Of a DNA stretch of 64,000 nt, positions 8,944-18,107 are shown in pieces; the first letter of the stretch is position 1; each line of letters begins with the position of its first letter. The notes beneath the pieces are model-generated. The model made no database searches. It had not been told where the DNA came from and was given only the letters and a program-made list of their open reading frames with translations. This stretch comes from RGIG8767 sp964531805 (GTDB lineage: Bacteria; Bacillota; Clostridia; Lachnospirales; Lachnospiraceae), in contig CAZHGE010000002.1 of assembly GCA_964531805.1 (NCBI GenBank), forward strand, positions 31,164 to 95,163, written 5' to 3'. Made by a program: the position numbers and the translations under genes.

Positions 8944-9420
8944 ATGGTGGAAAAAAAACTGAAACTGCTAGAACAGAATCTGTTAAAAAGGAATGAACTT
9001 CTAGATGACCTATATGGACTGTGTGATAGGCAGGTTGTCCTTTTAGATGATCCAGATATGGAAGTAGAAGTTTTTGATGCCTGTATGGATGAGCAGGATG
9101 AACTGGTGCAGGAATTAATTGTATTGACTGAAGATGCAGAGACTTTGTGTGAGTTTTTTCAAAAGGAAAAAATTTCTGCAGATGGTCCTTATGCGGGACA
9201 GATTGAGTGTATGCAGCCATTGATTGCACAAGTTATAAATAAAACCAATTCTTTACAGGAAAAAGAACAGATTAAGAAACAGAAATTAAATGCTTACTTT
9301 GAGTGTGAGCGCAAGGTGCTAGGAAGTGGAAGACGATCTTCTAAAGCGGCACTGGATTACTACAAAAGTATGAATCGTTCCAATGTGGTTCCACCACAAT
9401 TTATGGATCAGAAAAAATAA
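8944..9420 (+). CDS. Flagellar chaperone-like protein (FlgN/FliT-like)
   Basis: A 158-residue all-helical, highly charged protein directly after fliS, in the slot where fliT is often found. It has coiled-coil-like stretches and a C-terminal motif YYKSMNRSNVVPPQFMDQKK. The same kind of tail, YYQTAKQMNNVAPQFLDTKK, ends the product of 33209-33703 behind csrA, so the two are paralogues. A role in export of hook-associated or cap proteins is inferred from position and shape. No enzymatic motif is seen. Confidence 0.75.
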   Translation: MVEKKLKLLEQNLLKRNELLDDLYGLCDRQVVLLDDPDMEVEVFDACMDEQDELVQELIVLTEDAETLCEFFQKEKISADGPYAGQIECMQPLIAQVINKTNSLQEKEQIKKQKLNAYFECERKVLGSGRRSSKAALDYYKSMNRSNVVPPQFMDQKK

Positions 9421-9435
9421 GATAGTAAATTTATG

Positions 9436-9479
9436 AACCCCACGTATGTGATGTATTCCAATGCATACGCGGGGTTTTT
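9436..9479. terminator. Bidirectional terminator between fliS unit and BCCT transporter
   Basis: AACCCCACGTATG (9436-9448) pairs with CATACGCGGGGTT (9464-9476) with one mismatch, followed by TTTT. It lies between convergent genes and could serve both strands. Confidence 0.75.
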
Positions 9480-11009
9480 CTATTTATCTTTTTCCAAATA
9501 TTTTCTCGCATCCTTCATAAAACTTATCACAATCAAAACCAGTACAGCGGCAATCGGGAATGCTGCAACGATACTCACGGACTGTAGATTGTTCATGGAA
9601 CTTTCTGCAAATACTAAAACAATTGGTAATAAGATTAATAAGATGCACCACATTAACTGAATTCCTTTATGAGGCATTTCATCTTTATCTAATCGGTGAT
9701 AACTGTAGCAGGAGGCTGTTAAAGCTATAGAATCAAAGGATGTAGCATAAAACAGCATCATAGTGATTAACACAACTACAAGTACAACCGGTGCTAATGG
9801 GATTGTGTTGATCATGGAAATAATTGTTCCGTAGATGTCACCGTTTTCTAAATATTGAGTAATAAAGTCTATTTTTCCGGAAACCTGCAATCCCATGGAG
9901 TAGTTACCAAGTCCAATAAAACTGATAATGGTGGAGCCAACACCAAAAATGTAGCCGCCTAAGATAGTCTGGCGGATGGTTCTTCCTCTAGAGATACTTC
10001 CGATAAAAAATGGAGCAGCTACACACCATACCATCCAATATGCCCAGTAATAAATGGTCCAGTTCTGTGGAAAACTGGTTTCGCGCATTGGGTCTGTAAA
10101 GGTGGATAGTTCGATGAAGTTCTGTATCATTTTTCCGAAAGATGACACACCGGTTTCGATAATGTATCTTGTTTCGCCTCCAAATAGGATTACAAAGGCA
10201 ATCAAACCAAAAAACATATAGATACAGATGTTAGCCAAAAGACTGATTCCCTTAAATCCATGTAATAATGAGTATGTATATACAATACAGGTAACAACTA
10301 AAATGATGATTGTAATAACAGTACGGCTGAGCTGTACTTGAAATAACTCATTGATAATGCTTGCCATAAGAGGTGTTGCTACGCTGAATGTAGTTGCAGT
10401 TCCTGCTAATAAAGCAAATACAGCCAGCAAATCAATAATTCGTCCCGGAATACCATCCGTATATTTCCCTAAAATAGGACGGCAGGCTTCCGAATATTTC
10501 TGACGTTCTCTTTTTCTTACATGCAACATGAAACCAAAGGCAACGGCTAATACAAGATAGAATCCCCAGGGAATAAAACTCCAGTGGAACAGAGGATATA
10601 CCCCCGCCCATTCCTGTAAGGTGCCCATTTTGGCGATATGTGGGTCCGTGCCATAATAAATCCATTCAGAGAAGGAATAGAATAAAATATCGGCGGCGAG
10701 TCCGCAGGTAAACATCATAGATCCCCATGCAAAAAAGGAGTATTTCGGTTTTTCATTTGGTTCACCTAATACAATATTGCCGTATTTAGACATGGCAATA
10801 TAGATGGAAACGATAAAAATACCAAGTCCAATAATCAGATAATAAACGCCGAAAGTATCTCCAAAAAAGAAACGGACTTTACTTAAAATGACGTTGGATT
10901 GTTCCGGTAAAAAGAAAAATACCAGACAAAGTACTACTACAATTGCCAGCGGAACCAAGGTAATCAGCCAGTCAATTTTGTGAGTTGTTTTTACGGTTTC
11001 ATTGTTCAT
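9480..11009 (-). CDS. BCCT-family transporter, probable choline/betaine uptake
   Basis: A 509-residue integral membrane protein with about twelve hydrophobic segments. It carries the BCCT tryptophan-rich signature in the eighth segment (TIYYWAYWMVWCVAAPFF followed by GSISRGRT). The family imports quaternary ammonium compounds such as choline, betaine and carnitine. Substrate assignment as choline rests on context: its start overlaps by 11 bases the LicC-like gene upstream, and both follow a LicA-like kinase gene. GGGGGA lies eight bases before the ATG. It is the third gene of a minus-strand operon running from 13519. Confidence 0.9.
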   Translation of the reverse strand: MNNETVKTTHKIDWLITLVPLAIVVVLCLVFFFLPEQSNVILSKVRFFFGDTFGVYYLIIGLGIFIVSIYIAMSKYGNIVLGEPNEKPKYSFFAWGSMMFTCGLAADILFYSFSEWIYYGTDPHIAKMGTLQEWAGVYPLFHWSFIPWGFYLVLAVAFGFMLHVRKRERQKYSEACRPILGKYTDGIPGRIIDLLAVFALLAGTATTFSVATPLMASIINELFQVQLSRTVITIIILVVTCIVYTYSLLHGFKGISLLANICIYMFFGLIAFVILFGGETRYIIETGVSSFGKMIQNFIELSTFTDPMRETSFPQNWTIYYWAYWMVWCVAAPFFIGSISRGRTIRQTILGGYIFGVGSTIISFIGLGNYSMGLQVSGKIDFITQYLENGDIYGTIISMINTIPLAPVVLVVVLITMMLFYATSFDSIALTASCYSYHRLDKDEMPHKGIQLMWCILLILLPIVLVFAESSMNNLQSVSIVAAFPIAAVLVLIVISFMKDARKYLEKDK

Positions 11010-11730
11010 TGTTAAATTCCCCCAAGTATTTTTTATAGGAAGAATCTATCGCGGCAAGTTCGGATAGATTATCAATTTCAATAATGTCCTCTGTATTCAT
11101 TTCACGGATTCCTAATTCATATTCGTTAGGATAACAAAAGAGTGCTACATCATCCCAGTAGATCTGACGGTTTTTCTTTACATCAAATTCATACTCTAAA
11201 TGTTTTTTCAAACGTTGTCCGTCTGTGGAGGTCCATCTGGAAACACTGTATAATTGCCAGCCATTGCTGCCTCCGGTTCTGGAGCAGGACTGCACAATAT
11301 TGTTTTCAACAGTTAATAACCATTCGTCGGTTTCTTTATACGTCCAAGTGCAGTTATAACCGGAACGTTCAAATTCAGGAGTCAGAATAGCCGGATTATA
11401 TATAATCTGATCACCGTCCAGGATAATGGCATTTTCAATATGATCCCTGGCAACATACAAGGATGAAATATTGTTGCAGGTGTCGTAGTAAGGATTTTCG
11501 ATTAGCATTATATTCGGATAATCTGCTTTTAACGGTTCAAACTGTTCTTTTAAATATCCTACAACAATATATATTTCTTTGATGTTGTTAGCATGTAATG
11601 CTTGAATGACGGTATCAATCATCCTTACTCCGTTGACTCTGACAAGAGGCTTGGGAGTGTCTAAAGTAACCGGATTCATGCGGCTTCCGGTACCGGCTGC
11701 CATAATAATAGCTCGTTTTACAGTGTTCAT
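10999..11730 (-). CDS. licC: LicC-like CTP:phosphocholine cytidylyltransferase
   Basis: A 243-residue nucleotidyltransferase with the loop MAAGTGSRM (residues 10-18), TPKPLVRVNG, and the metal-site segment IILDGDQII. LicC enzymes convert phosphocholine and CTP to CDP-choline. The identification rests on the small single-domain size and on the neighbouring BCCT transporter and choline-kinase-like domain. A related sugar-phosphate nucleotidyltransferase cannot be excluded. The start at 11730 is preferred over 11742 because GAGG sits six bases upstream. Its end overlaps the transporter start. Confidence 0.8.
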   Translation of the reverse strand: MNTVKRAIIMAAGTGSRMNPVTLDTPKPLVRVNGVRMIDTVIQALHANNIKEIYIVVGYLKEQFEPLKADYPNIMLIENPYYDTCNNISSLYVARDHIENAIILDGDQIIYNPAILTPEFERSGYNCTWTYKETDEWLLTVENNIVQSCSRTGGSNGWQLYSVSRWTSTDGQRLKKHLEYEFDVKKNRQIYWDDVALFCYPNEYELGIREMNTEDIIEIDNLSELAAIDSSYKKYLGEFNNEQ

Positions 11731-11761
11731 GTATGACCTCATTTATGGATAATAATCTGTT

Positions 11762-13519
11762 TTATGAATGTATTTCATTCTGTACTATTTTGTAATATTC
11801 TTTTGCATATCGATACTGGCGGAGAGAGTATTCTCCAAACTCAATACCTAATTCCCTTTTGTATTCACACCAATTGCTCCAAAGTAGACCACAGGCGGCA
11901 ATATAACAATATATTTTCAGGCGGATTTCATGACTGCAGCCGTTGGCAAAGTATTGGTCTATAAGCACATCCACCTGTTCTTTGCTATACATTGCATAAA
12001 TACAGAACATGGCAATATCCACATGCGGGTCCTGCATGCCTGCATATTCCCAGTCAATTAAACGGATATCTTCTTCTCCACTCTGATTTTTTATAAAAAT
12101 AAAGTTATCTGGAACTGCATCAATATGAGTTAATACTTCCGGTATTTTGTATTTTTCAATGTAATCCTTTAAGGAGAATACATTTTCTTTTGTCTTCTTA
12201 TAATCGCGGTAAATGGATGATTTTCCACTCCATAAGGACTCATAGAATTGAATTTGTTTGAAAATGTCAAATCTATGAGGAACTGTTAGTTTTTTTTCAT
12301 GGAAAGCCCGAAGTCTGTTCATGCATTTTTGGGTATCAACTGGATTTAATGGGTCACAGTTTCTTGCGTTGTGTAAAAATTCTGTAATCTTGTAGCCGTT
12401 TTGCGGATTGATATAAACAATATCATCACATATGTGTTTATCCTTAATGACTTCGTATACATCAGCTTCTTCTTTACGATTAATCAATTCCTGAGTACCT
12501 TCACCCGGAATGCGCATGATATATTGCTTGCCTTTGCAATCAAATAAGAAAGAACGGTTAGTCATTCCTTTTTTTAATATTTTAATGTTTACAATCTGTT
12601 CGGGCGTTACGTGCATTGCCTGACATATGATGTCAATTGCTTCTGTCTGCAGTTGATTAGAGCCATGATCCAACTCGCGCAGTTGTTCGTAGGTATTGAT
12701 CTCTACAGCCAAGTCATTGGAAACCACTTTTGCAGTGATAAACATGTGGTCTTTTTCCATTAATGCTTCTTCCCAGAAAACATTGTCGTAATAAGGATTA
12801 CCACATAACTGTTCAATGTTTTGGCATAACTGAGAAGAGTCGTTTTTATGCAGGTAAGCAATTCCAAGCATAGTGTTGCCGTTTTCGCCTTTTGTTGTGG
12901 TTACTAACTGCATTTTACGGTTTACGCGTACAGAACTGTTTTTATCCAAGGAATCTGTAACCATGTACCAGGAGTAGAATTCACTTTTGCGGAATGGATT
13001 CTCTGCACACCAAATGTCGCAGGGAATAATGTAGCTGTTAGAAATATGCTCCTTTACCAGTTTAAGGGAATGAAGGTTGTTCTTATGGGAATATTCCTCG
13101 CATACAACTAATTCCACGCCATACTCATCGATTAGATATTCGTAATGTTCCTTCATGTAACCGACAACAACGTAGATGTTATGGATGCCAACTTCGTGTA
13201 ATTGTATGATCAATCGTTCAATTAAAGTTTCCCCTTTGATTTCTAAAAGGCCTTTGGGAACCTCCGTATTAATGGGCGCCATGCGCATACCATATCCTGC
13301 TGCAAGAATAATTGCGTTGTTTGGAGTGTTTTCGCAGAAAGTTTTTTGTGCTTTGACGGTTAATCGCATATGGTTGTCAAGATATCCTTCGTCCATTAAT
13401 TCCCTAATGCAACGGTTGACGATGCCTAAAGAGTGACCACTTTCTTTTGCCAGATCACGCTGGTTGGTATAAGACTTTGAATGCATTATGTTCAAAATGT
13501 CAAGAGTTTGAATGTTCAT
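11762..13519 (-). CDS. Fusion: winged helix, LicC-like nucleotidyltransferase and LicA-like choline kinase
   Basis: A 585-residue protein of three parts. Residues 1-60 look like a MarR-type winged helix (SYTNQRDLAKESGHSLGIVN, then IRELMDEGYL). Residues 68-290 are a nucleotidyltransferase with LAAGYGMRMAP and PKGLLEI. Residues 300-585 are an aminoglycoside/choline kinase fold with HIDAVPDN (465-472) as the catalytic loop and LIDWEYAG (487-494) as the metal-binding motif. Together the last two domains could phosphorylate choline and activate it with CTP. It is the first gene of the operon, with AAAGGAG six bases before the ATG. The winged helix could let it regulate its own operon (inference). 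Confidence 0.85.
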   Translation of the reverse strand: MNIQTLDILNIMHSKSYTNQRDLAKESGHSLGIVNRCIRELMDEGYLDNHMRLTVKAQKTFCENTPNNAIILAAGYGMRMAPINTEVPKGLLEIKGETLIERLIIQLHEVGIHNIYVVVGYMKEHYEYLIDEYGVELVVCEEYSHKNNLHSLKLVKEHISNSYIIPCDIWCAENPFRKSEFYSWYMVTDSLDKNSSVRVNRKMQLVTTTKGENGNTMLGIAYLHKNDSSQLCQNIEQLCGNPYYDNVFWEEALMEKDHMFITAKVVSNDLAVEINTYEQLRELDHGSNQLQTEAIDIICQAMHVTPEQIVNIKILKKGMTNRSFLFDCKGKQYIMRIPGEGTQELINRKEEADVYEVIKDKHICDDIVYINPQNGYKITEFLHNARNCDPLNPVDTQKCMNRLRAFHEKKLTVPHRFDIFKQIQFYESLWSGKSSIYRDYKKTKENVFSLKDYIEKYKIPEVLTHIDAVPDNFIFIKNQSGEEDIRLIDWEYAGMQDPHVDIAMFCIYAMYSKEQVDVLIDQYFANGCSHEIRLKIYCYIAACGLLWSNWCEYKRELGIEFGEYSLRQYRYAKEYYKIVQNEIHS

Positions 13520-13669
13520 GAATGCTCCTTTGATAATTTACGTGAACTATAAGGGTAGCGTAACATGTGGAGGAGAGGGTGTCAATGGTATACAAGGAAG
13601 ATAAGTGATTACTGGACTGAGGATATCATTAGATTGTTCCTATAATTAAAAAATAATTTTAGAAAACGC

Positions 13670-13696
13670 TAAAGTATTTTCTGGAATCACCGATAT
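13670..13696 (+). promoter_or_regulatory. Sigma-28 promoter of the major flagellin gene
   Basis: TAAA at 13670-13673, a 15-base spacer, and ACCGATAT at 13689-13696. This is seven of eight on the -10 consensus with ideal spacing. It predicts a leader of about 140 bases before the ATG at 13843. Confidence 0.85.
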
Positions 13697-13803
13697 ATAT
13701 TACAACTGAAGCAAATAAAGATTTGCTAACAAAGTTTATCTCAGATGATAGAGAAGAAGTTATATAGATAACTATACATAGAGATAATCAAACAAACAAC
13801 AGA

Positions 13804-13834
13804 CCGTAAGGAAACGGCGCTTTATTCAAGGAGG
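13804..13834 (+). promoter_or_regulatory. Candidate CsrA-binding sites in flagellin leader
   Basis: A small hairpin CCGT-AAGGAA-ACGG (13804-13817) presents GGA in its loop. A second GGA lies in the Shine-Dalgarno sequence AAGGAGG (13828-13834). Two GGA sites, one hidden in a loop and one over the ribosome site, are how CsrA represses hag in Bacillus. The csrA and fliW genes are present at 32.5 kb. Confidence 0.55.
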
Positions 13835-13842
13835 AAAAAATT

Positions 13843-14664
13843 ATGGCAATGGTAGTACAGCACAACTTAAGAGCAATGAACTCTAACAGAATGTTAAACG
13901 TTAACACACAGACACAGGTTAAATCAGCAGAAAAATTATCTTCTGGTTATAAGATTAACCGTGCAGCAGATGATGCAGCAGGTCTTGCTATTTCTGAAAA
14001 AATGAGACGTCAGATGAGAGGTCTTACACAGGCTTCAGCAAATGCACAGGATGGTATCTCAATGGTACAGACAGCAGAAGGTGCATTAAACGAAGTACAT
14101 GATATGTTACAGCGTATGAACGAACTTTCTGTAAAAGCAGAAAACGGTACATTAACATCAACAGACCGTGATTACATTGATTCAGAAGTACAGCAGTTAA
14201 AGAGTGAAATCGACCGTGTTGCTTCTACAACAACATTCAATGAGCAGAACTTATTAGATGGTACATTCTCTCAGACATCTTGTAACTTACAGGTAGGTGC
14301 AGAAAAGAGCCAGCACATTTCATTCAAGATTAAGAACATGAACTGTTCTACATTACTGCTTACAGGTGATGCACAGTCTGCAACAAATGCAGCTACATTA
14401 AATGACCAGGTTAAAGCAGCAATTAAATCTCTTTCAGAACAGAGATCAGAACTTGGTGCAGTTCAGAACCGTTTAGAGCACACAATCAACAACTTGGATA
14501 ACGTTGTTGAAAACACAACAGCAGCTGAATCTCGTATCCGTGATACAGATATGGCAACTGAAATGGTTAAGTACTCTAACAATAATATTCTTGCTCAGGC
14601 AGGTCAGGCTATGTTAGCACAGTCTAACCAGGCTAACCAGGGAGTATTATCTTTACTTCAGTAA
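13843..14664 (+). CDS. fliC: Major short flagellin
   Basis: A 273-residue flagellin of essentially D0/D1 only. N-terminal VVQHNLRAMNSNRMLNVN, LSSGYKINRAADDAAGLAIS and LQRMNELSVKAENGT are followed after a short linker (NLLDGTFSQTSCNLQVGAEK) by the C-terminal helices ending NQANQGVLSLLQ. Codon use is strikingly uniform (repeated aca, gca and cag), unlike the neighbouring genes and consistent with very high expression. It has the best promoter and the strongest ribosome site (AAGGAGG) of the three flagellins, so it is probably the main filament subunit. The Toll-like receptor 5 contact motif LQRxxEL is retained. Confidence 0.97.
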   Translation: MAMVVQHNLRAMNSNRMLNVNTQTQVKSAEKLSSGYKINRAADDAAGLAISEKMRRQMRGLTQASANAQDGISMVQTAEGALNEVHDMLQRMNELSVKAENGTLTSTDRDYIDSEVQQLKSEIDRVASTTTFNEQNLLDGTFSQTSCNLQVGAEKSQHISFKIKNMNCSTLLLTGDAQSATNAATLNDQVKAAIKSLSEQRSELGAVQNRLEHTINNLDNVVENTTAAESRIRDTDMATEMVKYSNNNILAQAGQAMLAQSNQANQGVLSLLQ

Positions 14665-14680
14665 TTACTAGTTGATTGCC

Positions 14681-14715
14681 AAATAGGGTTGACGAAAGTC
14701 AACCCTATTTTCTTT
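14681..14715 (+). terminator. Strong intrinsic terminator of the major flagellin
   Basis: AAATAGGGTTGAC (14681-14693), loop GAAA, GTCAACCCTATTT (14698-14710), then a T-rich tail. A perfect 13-bp stem with a stable GNRA tetraloop. Confidence 0.95.
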
Positions 14716-14747
14716 GCTAAATTAAAATATAAATGGAGTACATTGAT

Positions 14748-15935
14748 ATGAGAAACACCATTTTATTTATTGAATGGAGTAGTTTTGGGAATGATTATAT
14801 AAAGCAAGCATTTAAAGTATTAGATTATAATGTAGAAAGTTATGCTTTAGATACGACAAAAGTAGATACCAGACTGGATATGGAATATACGGAAAAATTA
14901 GTAGGAGTATTAATGGCAAAGCCCTACTTTTGTGTTTTTTCTTTCAATTATTATCCAATTATTGCGATTGCATGTAAGGCATGTAAGATACCATATGTAT
15001 CATGGACCTATGATAGTCCGTTTATTCAGTTATTTTCGCCAACACTGGAGTATGAGACCAATTTTGCCTTTGTGTTTGACAGTGGTACCTGTGATGAACT
15101 GGCAAGGAAAGGACTTCCGGCTTATTATCTACCTATGGCAGCACCGATGGATTGCTATAGAACAATTATAAAGGATAAAGAATTAGGGAAAAAATACGCA
15201 GGAGATATATCATTTGTAGGTGCTCTATATGATGAAGAACACAATAATATGTTCCGCCATTTGGAGAAATTAGATGATTATGAAAAAGGGTATGTGGATG
15301 CCCTTCTTTATGCACAGAAGAATATCTATGGTTGTAATTTTTTAGAAAATGTTTTAAAAGAAAATCCTACTGTGTTTGAAACAATACAAAAGGTATGTCC
15401 TGTGTATGCCAGAGGGGATGGCTTGGAAAGTGCCGAATGGACAATGGCCAACTATTTTTTGGCAAGAAAAGTGACTGCAATGGAAAGAAATGAAATTATG
15501 CAGCTTTTGGGAGAACATTTTCAAGTGAATTTATATACAATGGAAAATACCCAAATAAAAGGGGTGCGAAATTGTGGGGTTGCAGGATATCACACAACGG
15601 CACCACTTGTTTTTGCGAACAGTAAAATTAATTTGAACATCACACTTCGTAGTATACAGACGGGAATCCCACTGCGGGCATTTGATATCATGGGATGCGG
15701 CGGCTTTTTAATCAGTAATTACCAGCAAGACTTTTTGGAGTATTTCGAACCGGATGAGGATTTTGTATTTTACACCAGCTATGAAGAATTGTTGGACAAG
15801 GTAGAGTTTTATTTGAATCATGATGAAATCAGACAGAAAATTGCGGGGAATGGGTATCAAAAAGTGGCATCGGAGCATACTTATTTACAGCGTGTAAAAA
15901 CTATGTTTGAGATTGCGGGAGAATATTGGAAGTAA
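14748..15935 (+). CDS. CgeB-like glycosyltransferase
   Basis: A 395-residue protein of the two-domain type (DUF3880-like N-terminal half, Glyco_trans_1_2 C-terminal half) seen in CgeB and in clostridial flagellin-modification genes. Key segments are VSWTYDSPFIQL near residue 85, GDISFVGALYDEEHNN near 155, and NSKINLNITLRSIQTGIPLR then FDIMGCGGFLISNYQ near 295-330. Lying just after the major flagellin suggests it transfers sugar to flagellin Ser/Thr (inference). The ATG at 14748 follows TGGAG at the right distance. The earlier ATG at 14733 would sit on that site. Three related genes follow in the island. Confidence 0.85.
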   Translation: MRNTILFIEWSSFGNDYIKQAFKVLDYNVESYALDTTKVDTRLDMEYTEKLVGVLMAKPYFCVFSFNYYPIIAIACKACKIPYVSWTYDSPFIQLFSPTLEYETNFAFVFDSGTCDELARKGLPAYYLPMAAPMDCYRTIIKDKELGKKYAGDISFVGALYDEEHNNMFRHLEKLDDYEKGYVDALLYAQKNIYGCNFLENVLKENPTVFETIQKVCPVYARGDGLESAEWTMANYFLARKVTAMERNEIMQLLGEHFQVNLYTMENTQIKGVRNCGVAGYHTTAPLVFANSKINLNITLRSIQTGIPLRAFDIMGCGGFLISNYQQDFLEYFEPDEDFVFYTSYEELLDKVEFYLNHDEIRQKIAGNGYQKVASEHTYLQRVKTMFEIAGEYWK

Positions 15936-15944
15936 GATAAAAAA

Positions 15945-16003
15945 GGAGTACTGATTGAATGAAACTGCAAAAATATTGGTCAGTTTTATTCGATCAGTAC
16001 TCC
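15945..16003. terminator. Long-loop inverted repeat between convergent glycosyltransferase genes
   Basis: GGAGTACTGAT (15945-15955) pairs perfectly with ATCAGTACTCC (15993-16003) around a 37-base loop. There is no clear T-run on the plus strand, so a terminator role is likely but not certain. Confidence 0.5.
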
Positions 16004-16020
16004 ATTTAAATTGACAAGTT

Positions 16021-17211
16021 TTATAAATTAGAAGTAACATTGCGCAGCATCGCGGCTATCCGGTGAGGGTAGGTGTGATGCTGTTTTACTTTTTCATACC
16101 CATTGTATGAGATTTCTTTTCGAAGATCTTCGTGTTCTAAATAGAAAGCACATTTATCCACCAGTTCTTCCATGCTGCTGTAGGTTTCTAAATCTGTTCC
16201 AATTTCAAAAAAGTCTGGTATTTCTGCTTGATAATTGGTCATTAAAAATCCACCGCATCCCATAATGTCAAATATACGAAGCGGTAAGCCGGTCTGAATG
16301 GATTTTACAGTCATATTTAAGTTGATTTTACTTAAATGGAAGGCTTTAGGCATTGCATGCAGGGATTCAATTCTGCCGTGTAATTGTACTCCGTTTAAAG
16401 GAGTGGTATCACTTCCTGTATATAAATCCACTTTGAAATGCTTAGCCAGAGTATTGAGTGTCCGGATTCGTTCCCATTCGGCTGCTTGTGACCCCATATA
16501 ACTATTGGCTAGTACATATTTGTTTGGATCTGCGATTACTTTTGGATAGGAGAAGAGGGCAGGAATGTCGGGAACATTCTTTTGGATTGCTTCAATTATC
16601 TCATCTGTAAGAGCTTTTTCCATAAAATTATAGCCATATATTTGCAGGGAGGCTTCGATAATGCCGTCCATATAACCACGGATGTATGTTGGAATGGCTT
16701 TGAATTTTTTGTATGGATTCTTTTCTGAATATAAGGAACCAATAAAACATATATCAGATTGATAGGTGGCACGGTCCTTTGCGGAGATTGTTTTTATAAC
16801 GGAATCAAAACGGTCTACACTGGAAGCTAAAGGCAGATAAAAAATGCAGTCCGGATTATATGGATGAAAATATTCATACTGTGCTCTGTCAAATAAAAAG
16901 ATGCGGTTGGTCTTATATTGTATTGGCTGGGCAAAGAGTTCCATAACAGGACTGTCTACGGTCCAGCATAAATATAAAATGTTATGCAGATGGCAAAGTT
17001 CAGCCACAACAGGGAAAAAATTGATGCTGAATACGAAAGCTGGTGCATGTTCCTTTATTAGTTTGTTCAGATTATCCGCATAATCGGAAGGAGCTAATTT
17101 TTTTTCATAAATATTAGTAGTATCTTCAATAATGTTTAACCCAAAGCTTTGAAAGTGTGAAAGAATATCTGGTTCACATATACTTCCATAGCGGTAAAAT
17201 AGCATTTTCAT
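16021..17211 (-). CDS. CgeB-like glycosyltransferase
   Basis: A paralogue of 14748, convergent to it, 396 residues. It has CWTVDSPVMELFAQP, DICFIGSLYSEKNPY and SKINLNMTVKSIQTGLPLR followed by FDIMGCGGFLMTNYQ, matching the same three landmarks as its neighbour. The ATG at 17211 is chosen because AGGAG lies 11 bases upstream and the protein then begins MKMLFYRYG like its relatives. A longer frame would run into the divergent gene at 17278. Donor and acceptor are unknown. Flagellin glycosylation is inferred from location. Confidence 0.83.
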   Translation of the reverse strand: MKMLFYRYGSICEPDILSHFQSFGLNIIEDTTNIYEKKLAPSDYADNLNKLIKEHAPAFVFSINFFPVVAELCHLHNILYLCWTVDSPVMELFAQPIQYKTNRIFLFDRAQYEYFHPYNPDCIFYLPLASSVDRFDSVIKTISAKDRATYQSDICFIGSLYSEKNPYKKFKAIPTYIRGYMDGIIEASLQIYGYNFMEKALTDEIIEAIQKNVPDIPALFSYPKVIADPNKYVLANSYMGSQAAEWERIRTLNTLAKHFKVDLYTGSDTTPLNGVQLHGRIESLHAMPKAFHLSKINLNMTVKSIQTGLPLRIFDIMGCGGFLMTNYQAEIPDFFEIGTDLETYSSMEELVDKCAFYLEHEDLRKEISYNGYEKVKQHHTYPHRIAAMLRNVTSNL

Positions 17212-17277
17212 ATTTGTATTGACTCCTAAAGTTTGATATACTGCAATTATAATATGCTTCAGAAGGGAAAACAAGTT

Positions 17278-18087
17278 ATGATAGAGAAAGTCAGCGTAAT
17301 CATACCTACCTATAATAGAGAAAAGACTATTTTAAGAGCGATTAAAAGTGTGCTTGCTCAGACCTACACCAATTTAGAAGTGCTGGTGATTGATGATGGT
17401 TCTACGGATGGAACGGCAGTTCTTGTAAAAGGTATTGAAGATGACAGAGTAAAATATGTGATCTTGGAACAAAATGGTGGCCCTTCCAATGCTAGAAATG
17501 TTGGTGTGCAGATGGCAGAGGGGAAGTGGATTGCTTTTCAGGATAGTGATGATAGCTGGCATGAAAATAAATTAGAAACTCAGATGGAATATGCAAAGAC
17601 GCATCCGGAATTTTCAATGATATATTGTATGTACCGTATGAATTTTGTTAGTGGTGAGAATATGATAATACCTGTAGAACCATTACCGGATATTATGGAA
17701 GGTAATATGCTAAAAACATTGCTTAAAAGAAATGTGATTGGTGCACCAACTGTAATGGTAAGGCGAGAAGATTTCTTGGCAGTAGGTGGATTTGATATTT
17801 CCTATAAAGCATTAGAGGATTGGGAGTATGTAATACGATTTGCGAAAGAATATAAAATTGGTTTTATATCTGAAGTGTTAATGGACTGCTATATGCTTGA
17901 TAATGGTGTTTCTTCTAATTTAGGAGCTTACTACGAAGGCAGATGTAAAATGCTTGGTCAGTACAAGATTGAAATGATGCAGGAAGGTGTACTTGAAAGT
18001 GTAATGCAGGATATATTAGAACGGGCACAAGCGGCAGGAATATTAGAATTTGTGAAGAAAATGATGATGTTATACTTAAGTAAATAA
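17278..18087 (+). CDS. Family 2 glycosyltransferase
   Basis: A 269-residue GT-A enzyme. It starts KVSVIIPTYNREKT and has the nucleotide-binding VIDDGSTD and the metal-binding DSDDSW, the usual GT2 landmarks. EDWEYVIRFAKEY fits the catalytic-base region (ED). No membrane segment is seen, so it acts in the cytoplasm. It is divergent from 17211 with 66 bases between starts, and opens a plus-strand run of five genes to 22505. The start at 17278 has GAAGG upstream. Confidence 0.9.
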   Translation: MIEKVSVIIPTYNREKTILRAIKSVLAQTYTNLEVLVIDDGSTDGTAVLVKGIEDDRVKYVILEQNGGPSNARNVGVQMAEGKWIAFQDSDDSWHENKLETQMEYAKTHPEFSMIYCMYRMNFVSGENMIIPVEPLPDIMEGNMLKTLLKRNVIGAPTVMVRREDFLAVGGFDISYKALEDWEYVIRFAKEYKIGFISEVLMDCYMLDNGVSSNLGAYYEGRCKMLGQYKIEMMQEGVLESVMQDILERAQAAGILEFVKKMMMLYLSK

Positions 18088-18107
18088 TATGTGAAAGAAG
18101 AACGATT

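Larger units (their letters stand above)
13520..13842. other. Divergent regulatory region between the lic-like operon and the major flagellin gene
   Basis: 323 bases without a gene. The right half holds the sigma-28 promoter (13670-13696) and the flagellin leader with candidate CsrA sites. The left half must contain the promoter for the minus-strand operon, but I could not place convincing -35 and -10 elements there. Confidence 0.6.

Noticed and set aside
15942..16008. Sixteen-residue ORF with ribosome site in the inverted repeat
   Set aside because: It is fully explained by the stem sequences, and a mini-gene has no other support.
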